In this document: positions 37,107 through 48,289 of the stretch, in pieces
Position numbering within the stretch: position 1 is the first letter of the stretch
Layout: each line of letters starts with the position of its first letter
Assembly (NCBI RefSeq): GCF_003086295.3
Contig: NC_092051.1
Span: forward strand, 76,013,772 to 76,077,771
Length of the DNA stretch: 64,000 bases
Source: Arachis hypogaea
Taxonomy: Eukaryota; Streptophyta; Magnoliopsida; Fabales; Fabaceae
Direction of reading: 5' to 3'
Program-made: the position numbers and the translations under genes
The notes under the pieces: model-generated
Databases searched by the model: none
What the model was told of the DNA's origin: nothing
What the model saw: the letters and a program-made list of their open reading frames with translations, nothing else

Positions 37107-38642
37107 ATGGCATCTTCTTCAAGTTTCAAAAGAAGGAGAGGAAAAGAACCTATTACAGAGGAAAGTGAAAACGAATATGATCGATGGAAGTTCAGATCAT
37201 GGTTCCACCAAATGCAACTTGGGTGGATGAATGACAAAAAAATATATCCAGAAATTCCTTTCCTGCTACCTGACGATGGATGCCTAGAAATAAAAGCCAA
37301 GATCAGAAAGAGGAAATGGGAAGACCTTACCTCACCAATCATCAGGATCAATGCAAACATCATAAGGGAGTTTTATGCTAACACTGCAAGGCTTGATATG
37401 ACCAGTGCCCCAACTTACAAGAGTTATGTATGGGGAGTGGAAGTGGACTTTAGTCCGAAGACCATCATGAAGGTCTTAGGACTGAGGCCAACCCATTTTG
37501 ATGAGCCAGGGTACCAAGAAAGAGTGAATGGGAACCCAGATTATGATGAAATCTCTAGTGATATCTGTGTGGTTAATGCTGACTGGGAGAGGGACAATCA
37601 AGGAGGGCACAAGTTCTTAAAAAAGGGAGATCTCATCCCTGAAGCAAAAGGTTGGTATGAGCTTATAAAGAGATCAATTTTGGGCACAGTGAACACCTCG
37701 GAAGTTAACAAGCAAAGGCCTGTCATGCTACACTGTATAACGGTGGGAGGAGAGATAAAAGTTCACGAGATCATTGCAAAGGAAATTCAAAAGGTTGCAG
37801 AAAAAAATTCTGCTGAAGCCTAGCTGAATTACCCAAGCACCATTATAAGGTTATGCATGAAGGCCAGAGTGCCACTGGAAGATGCAAACCCAACATGGCT
37901 GTATCTAGGCATGCCTATGACCCTCGAAAGGATGATGAATGTCACAGAGGCACAACAAAGTCAAAGACCACAAAGGAGGCGAAGGAGAGAAGAACCACGG
38001 GAGGAAGAAGAACAAGAAGAAGAACAAGAAGAAGAGCAACAATTCCAACCACAAACCAACATGGACATGGGCCAGATGCAAGAAGCAATTGAAAGGCTAT
38101 CCAAATAGTACATCACAGTTCAAGAGAAACAAGAAGAATTCCATTCACAATACATGAGAGCTCAAGAGAGACAAGAGGAGCTTCAGTTGAGAATGATGAG
38201 CCAATAGAGAGATTTTGAGTCAAGATCTCTAGTTATGCAAAGAGAACAAGCTTCACAATTTCAAAGACCTTTCAACCAACTGGCCCAACTTCAAGTTGAT
38301 AATATGAGAGCTTTCAAGGAATTTACGACTCTTCAGGATGTAAGATATGAAGTTCAAGCTGATTACACCATAAATACTCAGATCAAGCTCAACTACATTG
38401 CAGAACATCTACATAATCTGAACCCAGCATTTCCAATTTATGATCAATACTTCAAGGAAAGAAGTGACATAGAAGTAGACAAAGCAATACGCCTTGAAGA
38501 CAGAGTGGAAGAGACAATGAAGAAAGCTGGATTCTGGACAAAGCTAAAGGGAAAAGGCAAGGGAGAAACTAGTAAGCAAGCAAGCGAGAAGAAGAAGAAA
38601 GACAAACAGGATAAAAAAATGAAAGGTGGACTTACTCCTTAG
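37107..38642 (+). pseudogene. Element F ORF2, 'putative plant transposon protein', three stops
   Basis: One reading frame of 512 codons, starting MASSSSFKRRRGKEP. It is close to the 511 residues of the intact copy in H and is interrupted only by three TAG codons (37821-37823, 38106-38108, 38205-38207). Domain order: basic N-terminus; REFYANTARLDM; VEVDFSPKTIMKVLGL; GWYELIKRSILGTVNTSEV; HCITVGGEIKVHEIIAKEI; an acidic poly-Glu/Gln linker; a coiled coil MQEAIERLSK; and DYTINTQIKLNYIAEHLHN near the end. By comparison with G and H, the last two TAGs replace Gln codons. There is no indel over 1.5 kb, so the frame was under constraint until recently. Function unknown. Confidence 0.85.
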
Positions 38643-39603
38643 TTATTCTATTCAATAAAGAAAGAACATGTCTATTTTAGTTAATAGTAACTTTTAGTTT
38701 AAGTCATTTTGCATTTAGTTGTGTTTGATTTTGCAATAAGTATGCTAGTCTAGGTGTGTGTGCTTTCACTTTCACCTGTTTAAATGCTTGTCTTGTCCCA
38801 TGAGTCTTTTTAATTTGAATAAAAGAAATGTTTGAACAAGAAGTAGAATAGTTCCTTTTTAGCAAGAAGTGAAATAACAGTAAGTAGTGGTATATATGTC
38901 TGATTGTGTAGTAGCTCACTTATAATGAATAAAAGGATAGATTGTTTCCCTTTTAGTGAAAACCAGCATGCTGTCTATGAATCTTAGCAAATAAAAATCC
39001 TTGGATGAAAGAGAAACAAACAAAAAGAAAGAAAAAAGAAAATCCAAAAGTGGCAACCAAAAACAAAAGAAAGCAAAAGAATAAGGCTAGACACCAATAG
39101 CTTGGACCTTAGGACATATGCCTGTGGTGTCTTTGTACTAGGATCTGCTTGGATGATTAGGTTCTATGGAGTGCTTTAACACTTGGTAACTTGGGTTAAC
39201 TAACCCGGGATTATCAACCGAAAATCCACTATCAAGAGCAGCTTAGTTACAAGATATTTAGTAACCCAACGAGGTGCTAGGCACCAATGTCTTAAGAAGA
39301 ATTGTGAGCCAAGTGTCTGTAGTGAATATGTGTTGAGTACAAATAAGCTAAGAAGCTTCTACAACACATGACACTGAGCTGTTAGAATCAAAGAATAAGT
39401 TCACAAAAAAAGAAAATAAAGAAAAGAAATTACCAAGGATGAGTGAATAATAAGAGGTCGTAGCAGTGTGTTACTTGATGCTTAAAGGAGACAGTCTATG
39501 CCTAATAATGACTTGCTGATATGAACATCACTTTCTGTTTCATTCTTTCTTCTCAAAAATTCAGTACTTGCTTAGGGACAAGCAAGATTTAAGTTTGGTG
39601 TTG
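38643..39603 (+). other. 3' UTR and PPT of element F
   Basis: Noncoding. The conserved 3' UTR block (CACCAATAGCTTGGACC...TAGGATCTGCTTGG) is at 39088-39160. A 7-bp hairpin CTTGCTT-AGGGAC-AAGCAAG is at 39567-39586. The PPT-position word TAAGTTTGGTGT is at 39590-39601, directly before the LTR. Confidence 0.75.
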
Positions 39604-41538
39604 TGATGCCAGGGCATCTTAGGCTAGTTTCACTAACCTTTTTCTTTGTTTTTAATAGGTTTTATGCACTTTCTTGAGTTATAAGTAAGCAATTCGGTTA
39701 GAAATTCATGCATACCTAGATTCATATAACCATGATTAATTTGATGCAATTTCATGAGAATTATGCTATAATCAATTGTATGCTAAGAATGATGAGAATT
39801 CTCATGACTTTAGCAAGGCTTTGATGCATGTATTGGTTGATGATAGGTGATGGAAAGCATGGAAGGAAGTTGAAGAAGGAACAGGGAGAAGATGGAGGAG
39901 AAGCAACGTTGGTGGCCAAGTTGGACCACCAACGTTGCCTCAACTGTTGAGAAGGAAGCAGAGCAATTCTCTGCATAAATTGCTGGTACTCACGTTGAGG
40001 GAACGTTGGCAAGCCAACGTTACCCCCAACGTTGTGATAAAATGTGCTTTCTGGAGATTTTGAAAAAATGCAGCGACGCGCACGGGGGCTACATGCGTAT
40101 GCGTGGATTGGAAATTCTAGCAATCCACGCGCAGGCATCGTTGACGCATACACGTGGATGGGTAACGTTGGACCTCAAACGCTACCTCAAACAATGGTGG
40201 CCAGTCCAACACTGAGGCCAACGCTCTTCTACATGATTTGAAAACTGGAAATGGGATTTTTGCATCCACGCGCATGCGTGCAGTACGGACACGCGTCGAT
40301 GCGCATTCTGACCCCATGGGCGCAAATGCGCAAGGCACGCGTACGCATGGTTAGGAGAACATTGGCCCTCCAACATTGAGTCAAACAGATCTCTTCTTTT
40401 GAGAAGGGCGTTTGAGTCAACGTTGGCCATCAAACGTTGACTCCAACTTGAAGCACCAGAACTTGCAATTCAAACAGATCTCTTCTCAACAGCACTTCTC
40501 AACAACAACGGAGACCAATTGGAGCCATTTTAACCCAATTCTATCAATGCCAAAAGCCCGATTGAGAGATTGAAAATTAATGGAAGAAAGTGTATAAATA
40601 GCTTAGAATTTAAGTTACAGGCATTTTTTACTTCATCTTGACTTTTCAGCTCATTTTGGTTTTTCTGCAAATTCTTTCAATTCAAGATGTACCTTTCAAT
40701 TCCATTTTCCATTTTTAGAGCTATGAACAACTAAACCCCTTTCATTGGGTATGGTAGCTCTGTGTAATTCAATGGATCAATACTAGTTTTCATTCTTCTT
40801 CTTCTTTCTTTTCTCTTGATTTTTCTTGAAAGCTTTCATCCAATTGGATAGTTGTCTTGGGAGCGAAGCTATTCATAATTGGATCTCCTTTGAACCTTGG
40901 AAGAAGAATGAGGAGATCATGCTAGAAATTCTTTCTCACATTGAATTAGATTGGGGTTTGGATGGATATAGTGCCATGTAATCCTACCAACACTTTGATC
41001 TATAAATTTGTGTGGTATAATCAGTGACCGATCTTAATCTCTTCCCGTGAGCACTTAAATCAAGGAATTGGGCAATTGTTCATGCTTAGAGAGATTAGAT
41101 TGCCAAGGAGTTTGGATCTAATCACCTAATATTGCCTAGGAGATCAATGAATGCATTGATTGAGGAAGAGATAAAAATGAACTTGATCCTGAGAATTATC
41201 ACATCTCCTGACCCCAATGAGCTTTCCCATCTCTGATCTTACCCATTCTATTTATATTCTGCTTCTTTAATTTCATGTTTAATCCCCATTCCCATTTAAT
41301 TTCTTGCAATTTAATTTCCGTCATTTAATTTCTTGCAATTTAAGTTTCCCGCCAATTTTACTTCTGCAATCTGAATTCAATTCTGATTTCGCTCAACTAA
41401 AACAATTCTCCAATTAACATTGATCAACCAACCAATCCCTGTGGGATTCGACCTCACTCTACAGTGAGTTTTTACTTGACAACAATTCGGTGCACTTGCC
41501 GGTAGGAAATTGTTGAGAGACAGTTTCTGGGTGAATCA
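39604..41538 (+). repeat. 3' LTR of element F
   Basis: TGATGCCAGGGCATC...GGGTGAATCA, 1935 bp. It keeps the TATA box (TATAAATA, 40593-40600) that the 5' LTR has lost. Its word array (39900-40445) is shorter than that of the 5' LTR. The bases CAAACAGATCTCTTCT occur twice within 75 bp near 40384-40485, which suggests a local rearrangement. Confidence 0.9.
40593..40600 (+). promoter_or_regulatory. TATA box in 3' LTR of F
   Basis: GAAGAAAGTGTATAAATAGC, the same context as the TATA boxes in both LTRs of H. It is absent from the 5' LTR of F because of a deletion. Confidence 0.7.
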
Positions 41539-41865
41539 CGTGTAATGTGCACGTATGCGTCATTACTCAAGCTCCAAAGCTCTAATTTCTATGCTCCTTC
41601 CATTCATGCATGCTTCCTTCCTCTCTTCCAGGCCATCCTTGCCCTATAAACTCTGAATACACTTAACAAACAGATCACGGCATCGAATGGTAATAGAAGA
41701 GGATTCAAATAGGGCATATTTAGTGTAAAAGAGGCATGTTTTCATCCATGAAACAAAATCGGGAAGGAAACACAAAACCATGCATTTTTTATGAATAAGT
41801 ATGAAAGAATATTGATAAAACCCTCAAAATCCATACAAGATTAACCCTAAAAACGGGGTTTATCA
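41539..41865 (-). repeat. 3' LTR of element E, right portion
   Basis: Continues the E LTR after F. The sequence from GGCCATCCTTGCCC onward matches 60150-60382 in the 5' LTR. It ends ...CGGGGTTTATCA, then ACCTTCCCACACTTA, which is the PPT in minus sense. Confidence 0.9.
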
Positions 41866-43279
41866 ACCTTCCCACACTTAGACCAAGCATGGCCTCATGC
41901 TTAAAAGATAGCCAAAGACCAAAGACTCACAAGAGAATGGGATTTATAAGATGCAACTACCTATATGAATGCAACTAAAATGAATGCTACTATCTACTTG
42001 GTCAAAAGCAAATCAATCATCCAAGAACATATATAAGCAAGTAGGGCAAAATGATAAACAATATATGAAATCTACCAATTCCAATCATCAAAGTGAAGTG
42101 CGCATAACTTGCATGAAGAACACTCGCGAGAGCCAGGAACAAGGAATTGAGCCTCGAACCCTCACCATAAGTGTTTACACTCTATCTGCTCGGTGTATAG
42201 GGTTGATCACTCAATTCTCCTCTATTTCATGCTTTCTAAAATTTGTTCTTCCTCTAACAATCAACAATTATTCTATGCATGCATACATACATCATGAGGT
42301 CTTTTCGTAGGTTGTAATGGGGCTAGGGTCAAGGTATGGTTATATATATGGCTAAGTGGACTAGAATTTGAATCTTTGATTAACCTAAGCATCCCACCTA
42401 ACCTATATACAACTTATACAATTAAGTGCTCTTACCTCAACCATTGTCCCAAGTTTTCCACACTTGAATGACACACACACACTAGCCTAAGCTAATCAAA
42501 GATTCAAGTAAGGACATTTATGGTTTTTTGCTCTAGGCTTGTAATGTGCTAAAATTAAGAACAAGTGGGTTAATCGTAGGCTCAAATTGGCTAACAAAGG
42601 TTGTTGTAAGATAAGGCTATTTGGGTAATTGGCTAAGTGAAATGATGGCCTCAATCACATACATGCATTCATATACACAATAATGGACATATAGAGTCAA
42701 GGAAATCAAGGATTACAATCATAGAAGGAGAACAATGCGCACAAGAAGGAAAATAAGTGGTTATAAGATGTAACCACACAATTGGCTCAAGTCTCACTTG
42801 CTTGTGTTCTCAACTATAAAACCATGTTCCAAAATACATTCCTCAAGCAAGCATAACACCAAAAAAATTTCCAAATTGATAGGGTGACAAAAAATTAACA
42901 CCAAAAAAATTTCCAAATTGGTAGGGTGACCAAAAATTAGAGTTCCTTGGGAAAGAAATCATTACACTAACCAAGTAGACCTAACAAGGAACACTAATCA
43001 TGCAAAAGGTGTTCAAAAGCAAAACCTAATCATGCAATCTATCCTAATTAGATAAAGAAAATCAAAGTTTATTTGGGTTTTATCTACGGAGACCGGTCGA
43101 ATGACCTCCTCACACTTAATAGTTAGCACGTTCCTCCGTGCTATTAGTGAGGCGCAAGGGGAAATCGGCCTTGGAACTTCCATTATTCATTCCATCCATG
43201 CTATCTTCAGTCAAGTTCGAGGTGGAAGTGGAAATCTCCGGTTCCTCCATAGGCGGGGTCACAAAACTCAAAAGCTTCT
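41866..43279 (-). other. 3' noncoding region of element E
   Basis: No gene. The PPT is at 41866-41880. A 7-bp hairpin AAGCATG-GCCT-CATGCTT is at 41885-41902. More PPT-like words lie at 42457-42466 and 43108-43118. The last is next to a second hairpin AGCACG-TTCCTC-CGTGCT (43125-43142). Partial similarity to the same region of element B lies near 42150-42230. Confidence 0.65.
42855..42938. repeat. 42-bp tandem duplication
   Basis: Two adjacent 42-bp units starting AACACCAAAAAAATTTCC (42855-42896 and 42897-42938). They differ at two positions. Confidence 0.9.
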
Positions 43280-44079
43280 TTACATAAGCAAACCGGCATT
43301 TATGGATCGGTCCATCTTCATATGGAGATCCTCAAGGCGTTGGTGGGATAATCTAGGTGGTACAGAAGAAGTGGTGGGGAGGCTCATGCCAATTGGCGTC
43401 TTGTAAGCCGTTCGGTAGGCCCATAGTGCATCGGTGAGCTTGGCACTCCAATCCTTTTGATGAGGCTTCAAAATCTGTTCCAATACGCGTTTAATCTCCA
43501 GATTGAAAACCTCGGCTTGGCCATTCATTTAGGGATGGTAGGCCGTGGCTACTTTATGCATGATGCCATATTTCCTCATTAGCCCTTCCATTCTCTTGTT
43601 GCAAAAATGTGAGCCTTGGTCACTCACGATTGCTCGTGGTGACCCAAAGCGACAAATTATGTTATTCCTCACAAAAGAAAGGACCACATTAGCATCGTCC
43701 GTCTAGGTGGCTATCGCTTCAACCCATTTGGACACATAATCAACAGCTAGTAGAATGTAGAGAAAACCATTAGAGTTTGGAAATAGCCCCATGAAGTCGA
43801 TACCCCACACATCAAAAATCTCACAAAATAGCATGGTTTGTTGGGTATTTCATCCTTTTTAGAGATGTTACCAAATCTAAGACATTGGGAACAAGATTTA
43901 CAAAAGAGAGAAGAGTCCTTGAAAAGAGTTGGCCACCAAAATCCACAATCTAGGATCTTTATTGCCGTCCTTTGAGGTCCATAATGGCCTCCTCCCTTGG
44001 AAGAGTGGCAAGCTTCCAAGATTGACTGAAATTCGGTTTGTGGAATACACCTCCGAATTACTTGATCTGCACCACATCT
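43280..44079 (-). pseudogene. Element E integrase, broken
   Basis: Integrase joins element DNA to the host genome. A zinc-binding start is visible in minus frame near 44019 (H...GGHYGPQRTAIKILDCGFWWPT, then [19 protein letters not shown]). After a frame break come the catalytic parts: AVDYVSKW with the first Asp, IVSDQGSHF with the second Asp, and MNGQAEVFN with the Glu. All three catalytic residues are still encoded. Stops interrupt the stretch between 43529 and 43746 (a TAG after the IAT segment and a TAA directly before MNGQAE). The region after [16 protein letters not shown] is degenerate, so the C-terminus is lost. Confidence 0.8.
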
Positions 44080-45763
44080 CTAAAGGTATGGGTCATTCCA
44101 TACATAGTATTTGGATTCGCTTTTTAGCTTATCCTTTTGATGCTTGGAGAGATTAGGAGAAAATGTGCGGGACACCAAGTAATTGGCAATTGGCGCATAC
44201 CAAGGTATGACTTCTGAGATTGCTTGCAAGCCCACAAAGGGAAAAGAATCATTAATAAGAGTGGAATCGCCTTTGGTGTGCTCAAGGCGACTCAAGTGAT
44301 CCGCCACTAGGTTTTGCAAACCACTCATATCTTTAATTTCTAGGTCAAATTCTTGCAATAACAAAACCCATCTAATCAACCTTGGTTTGGATTTTTTTTT
44401 AGCCAACAAATATTTCAACGCTGCCTGATCTGAGTACACTACCACCTTGGAACCAAGTAGATAAGCTCAGAATTTATCCAAAGCGAAAATAATAGCCAAC
44501 AACTCTTTTTCGGTGGTAGTGTAATTGGATTGGGCTCCATCCAATGTTTTTGATGCATAAGCAATGACATAAGGATTCATACCCTCGCGCTGTGCTAGCG
44601 CAGCTCCCACCGTATGGTTTGAAGCATCACACAATATTTCAAATGGCCGACTCCAGTCGGGCCCTCTCACGATGGGAGCTTGGGTCAATGCAACTTTGAG
44701 CTTGTCAAAGGTCTCTATGCACTCTTTGCTTAGATCAAATTCAACGTCCTTTGGCAACAATCGAGATAGAGGTAGTGCCACCTTACTAAAGTCCTTAATA
44801 AATCGCCGGTAAAAACCTGCATGACCAAGGAACGCACGAACTTCCCTCTCGGAGGAGGGGTAAGGCAAACTAGATATGACATTGATCTTTGCCGGATCCA
44901 CAGAAATACCTTCGTTAGAGACAATGTGTCCTAAAATAATGCCTTGTCTAACCATAAAATGACACTTCTCAAAATTTAAGACAAGATTTGATTTAGTACA
45001 CCTCTCTAACACTTTTGCAAGGTTGTCCAACCAAAGATCACAAGAGTCCCCATAGACACTACAATCATCCATGAACACCTCCATGCGATGCTCTAGAAGA
45101 TCCACAAATATGCTCATCATACACCTTTGGAAAGTTGGTGGTGCGTTGCATAAGCCAAATAGCATATGCTTGTAGGCATAAGTTCCAAAGGGGCACGTAA
45201 AGGTTGTTTTTTCTTGATCCTCTAAAGAAATGTGGATTTGAAAATACCCCGAATAGCCATCTAAGAAACAGTAATGAGATTTATCAGACAATCGATCAAG
45301 CATTTGATCGATAAACGGTAGCGGAAAGTGATCCTTCTTAGTGGCCGTGTTCGAACACTGGTAGTCAATACATACCCTGCATGAGTTTTGCACCCTTGTA
45401 GCTATAAGCTCCCCGCTCTCATTCTTGATTGTAGTAACCCTGGACTTCTTTGGAACAACTTGGATGGAACTTACCCATTCACTATCCGAAATGGGGTAAA
45501 TGATGTCCGCCTCTAATAACCGAGTTACCTCCTTCTTTACAACCTCTAGAATGGTAGGATTCAATCACCTTTGAGGTTGCCGAATGGGTCTAGCTCCTTC
45601 TTCTAAGAAGATTCGGTGCTCACACACTTAGGGGCTTATGCCCACTAGGTCCGCCAAGCTCCATCCTATAGCTCTTTTGTTCCTCCTCGAAACATTAAGC
45701 AACTTCTCTTTTTGTTGAGGAGTGAGTTCCCTTGCAACAATTACTGGAAACTTGTGAGCTTCA
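44080..45763 (-). pseudogene. Element E reverse transcriptase and RNase H, broken
   Basis: Copies element RNA into DNA. The region opens with VIVARELTPQQKEKLL and IGWSLADLVGISP near 45740-45640. A TAA at 45628-45630 and a TGA at 45565-45567 interrupt it. The RT is open for 365 codons (45564-44467). Catalytic blocks are CFLDGYSGYFQI, FGLCNAPPTFQRCMM, and VFMDD at 45064-45078 with both Asp. RNase H follows (FEILCDASNHTVGAAL, TTEKELLAIIFALDKF). It is cut by a TGA at 44467-44469, where the family usually has Arg (CGA), and continues as [21 protein letters not shown] to 44080. The wording CFLDGYSGYF and the Asp-type primer site point to the Athila lineage. It is the only RT in the window. Confidence 0.9.
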
Positions 45764-46846
45764 TCAAGATAGGCATATTTTAGGTGGGGGTAGTGGTTTC
45801 AACTCTACATGTTGTTCTTGACTTGGCATTTGAACTTCTGGTGGATCCAGAGGGGGTGCAGTGTTCTCTTCACATTCGTGGGGGCTCTGCATACTTGTTC
45901 CTTCAATCATATTCTTCTTATCAATGTTTGCAAAATGTACTTCGGCCACAATATTGTCAATTAAATCACACTGAAATATGGAATTATTCTCCGATGGGTG
46001 CCTCATGGCTTCATCAAGACTAAAGCTAACAACTCTTCCGTCGATTTCAAAAGAATAAGTTACCGAATAGACATCCAATTTGAACCTAGAGGTCCTCAAA
46101 AATGGACTCCCAAGTAGGATAGATGATGTCTTTTCGGATTCAATAGGCGACATCTCAAGGATGTGAAAATCAATCGGAAATACCAAACCCTTTATGTTTA
46201 CCAACACATCTTCCACAATACTCGTCACAGTTATTATGCTCTTATCCGCCAAGACAAACCTAGCCGCCGACCGCTTCAACGGTGGGAGCTTCAATATATG
46301 ATAAAGGGAAAGAGGCATAATGCTAATGCATGCACCAAGATCTCACATACAATCAATGAATTGAACTCCATCTATGGTACAAGTGACTAAGCAAGGGCCC
46401 GGATCACCACACTTTTCTGGTATTGCTCCCATTAAAGCCAAAATAGAACTCCCCAATGGGATAGTTTCTAACTCATGGATTCTATCTTTGTTCATACACA
46501 AATCCTTAAGAAACTTTGCATATTTAGGCACTTGATGGATAGCATCAAAGAGAGGAATAGTTACCTCAACTTTCTTGAACATCTCCACCATTTTGGGGTC
46601 AAGCTCAACACGCTTCTTAGTCTTTCTTGCCAAAGTAGGAAATGGAATTGGTTGAGCCACTTCCTTCAAGACTTGCTCATCTTTAGAGACTTCACTCCTT
46701 GGTTGAGGGACTTCATCTTCAACTACCTCATGTGCTTCATCACCTTCTTCAATTTCTTCTATCTCAACCACATCCTCATCTTGAGTAACTATCATTGGGC
46801 TAGGTGCCGTTGAACTCCTCTCTTGCAATTGAGTTCCGGACCTCAA
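45764..46846 (-). pseudogene. Element E gag C-terminus and protease, broken
   Basis: Starts at the gag-protease linker (acidic stretch EDVVEIEEIEEGDEAHEVVED). It contains the capsid-proximal block IPLFDAIHQVPKYAKFLKDL and CGDPGPCLVTCTI. A TGA at 46343-46345 comes directly before the active-site motif DLGA (46342-46331), followed by ISIMPLSLYHIL and ILLGSPFLRTS. The stop sits where a Cys codon is expected (CDLGA in G and H). Apart from it the frame is open from 46318 to 45764. It would process the polyprotein, but this copy is dead. Confidence 0.8.
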
Positions 46847-47378
46847 GGTAATGGCATTGATGCCACCCTTGGGTTGGGTAGAGGTTGAGAGGGTATAGCA
46901 CTAGAACTTGAAGCTTGAGGAGTGGAGGTAGAAGGTTGTTCCATGCGAGCTATAAGGGATTGGAGGGTGAAAGTAAGACCGGTAAGACTTGAGGCATGTG
47001 TAGTTTGAATTTCTTTTTGTCCTTGGCGTATGGATCGGAGTGTTTCATCTTGATTGGAGGAAGGGGAAGGATAGGTGATTTGAGGGGCTTGTGATTGGTT
47101 GGGTTGAGGTGGTTGTCTTTGATGAGGTGGTTAGTAGGTTTGGTAGTTTCTTCCTTGGTTTGGTTGTTGATATGGAGGGTTTTGTAAGTATCGGTTTTGT
47201 GAATTATTGTTGTTCCATCTTTGGCTTCCTCCATTGTCCCTACCTCCTTGTTGATAATTGTCCCGCCATCCTTGGTTGGAATTATCTCTCCAACCTTGAT
47301 TATAGTTGTTACTCCCTTGATTGTAATTGCCTCCTTGTTGGGGATACCCTTGGTTGAAATTGCCACTGTGTGGATAGT
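46847..47378 (-). pseudogene. Element E gag C-terminal part, left of insertion H
   Basis: In the frame that continues from 57653, this part reads as a Gly/Asn/Gln-rich tract with repeated NYNQGW, WRDN and NQGWRDN motifs, then a TAA near 47130. The overlapping ORF at 46950-47387 is another frame. The Gln/Asn-rich tract follows the zinc knuckle (57725-57766), as usual for an Athila-type gag tail. Position 47374-47378 is one copy of the ATAGT duplication made by H. Confidence 0.65.
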
Positions 47379-47724
47379 TGATGACAAGTCATCCTAGCCT
47401 ATTTTAACTAGTCTTTTTCTTTTGTTTTCATTAGAATTATGCACTTTCTTGAGCTACAAGCAAGCTAATTGAGTAGATTTTCATGTTTCCCTTGATTGAA
47501 CCAACCATATATGAATTTATGCCATTTCATGAGGTTTTATGCTATATTTGTTGCATATTATGAAAGAATGAATATCTCATGATTTTGAGCATAGCTTTGA
47601 TGAGTTTGGTTGATTAATGATAGGTGAAGAAAGCTTGGAGAAAGGTTAAAGCAAAGAGGAATGACTAGGAGTGAAGAGAGGACAATGGAATAAGTGAAAT
47701 TAAACCAGGAAGTAAGAAGTTAGC

Positions 47725-48125
47725 CCCAACGTTAGCCCCCTAACTTGGAGGCTAACGTTGGAACTTGAAATTTCCTCCCTGGCCATCCCACGTTTGCGCC
47801 AACGTTAGCCCCCTAACTTGGAGGCTAACGTTGGCACATGAATTCCTCCCTGGCCATCCAACGTTTGCACCAACGTTAGCCCCCTAACTTGGAGGCTAAC
47901 GTTGGCACATGAAAACATAAGGGAGAGGGGCCAACGTTTGCGCCAACGTTAGCCCCCTAACTTGGAGGCTAACGTTGGCACCACAAGCACACTAGACAAG
48001 GCCAATGTTAGGGTCAAAGTTAGACCCCTAACGTTGGCACCAACGTGCATACCAGAAAAATGTGTTTGCTGATGTGAAAAGTTGGAGCCAAAGTTAGACC
48101 CCTAAACCCCTAACTTTGGCTCAAA
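47725..48125. repeat. CCAACGTTAGCC hairpin array, 5' LTR of H
   Basis: Four copies of a 12-bp perfect inverted repeat: CCAACGTTAGCC, 12-base loop, GGCTAACGTTGG. They are separated by linkers with CCTCCCTGGCCATCC. Looser copies with GTTAGACCCCTAAC follow. Each copy can fold into a long stable hairpin in single strand. Confidence 0.92.
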
Positions 48126-48281
48126 CTTTTGGTCCAACTTTTGCTAACCTCAAACCCGGTTCAATTGGTTCACTTTGGTTCTTCTTCAAACTTCAAGAGC
48201 AATCAACCAAGGCCTCTTTCAACCCAATTCCACCAAGAGCAAAGGCCCAACTCAACGCTTGAAGATCATTTGAAGAAAGTG

Positions 48282-48289
48282 TATAAATA
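48282..48289 (+). promoter_or_regulatory. TATA box, 5' LTR of H
   Basis: TATAAATA in the context GAAAGTGTATAAATAGG, downstream of the hairpin array. The same box is in the 3' LTR at 56806-56813. Transcription would start about 30 bp downstream, which defines the U3/R boundary. Confidence 0.75.

Larger units (their letters stand above)
12186..41538 (+). mobile_element. Element F: non-autonomous gag-pro/ORF2 element, split by G
   Basis: Plus-strand element with its 5' LTR at 12186-14207, its 3' LTR at 39604-41538 and a degenerate tRNA-Asp primer site at 14214. Gag-pro is at 14507-16750 and 35291-35916, and ORF2 at 37107-38642. It is inserted in the 3' LTR of E. The flanks are CGCAT (12181-12185) and CGTGT (41539-41543). 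They differ only at the middle CpG, so an original CGCGT that decayed differently on each side is a simple reading. Element G interrupts it. Without G it is about 10.8 kb. No RT, RNase H or integrase core is seen. Confidence 0.85.

Noticed and set aside
43101..43406. Plus ORF after the E integrase as an env-like gene
   Set aside because: It overlaps the antisense of the integrase end and has no signal peptide or membrane segment pattern that I can support.
46950..47387. 145-codon minus ORF rich in Thr, Ile and Lys
   Set aside because: Another frame of the E gag tail. The gag frame here is the Gly/Asn/Gln-rich one that continues from the other side of element H.
47725..48060. CRISPR-like array
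   Set aside because: The repeats are long inverted repeats inside a plant LTR, with related linkers and no cas genes. They are LTR word arrays.
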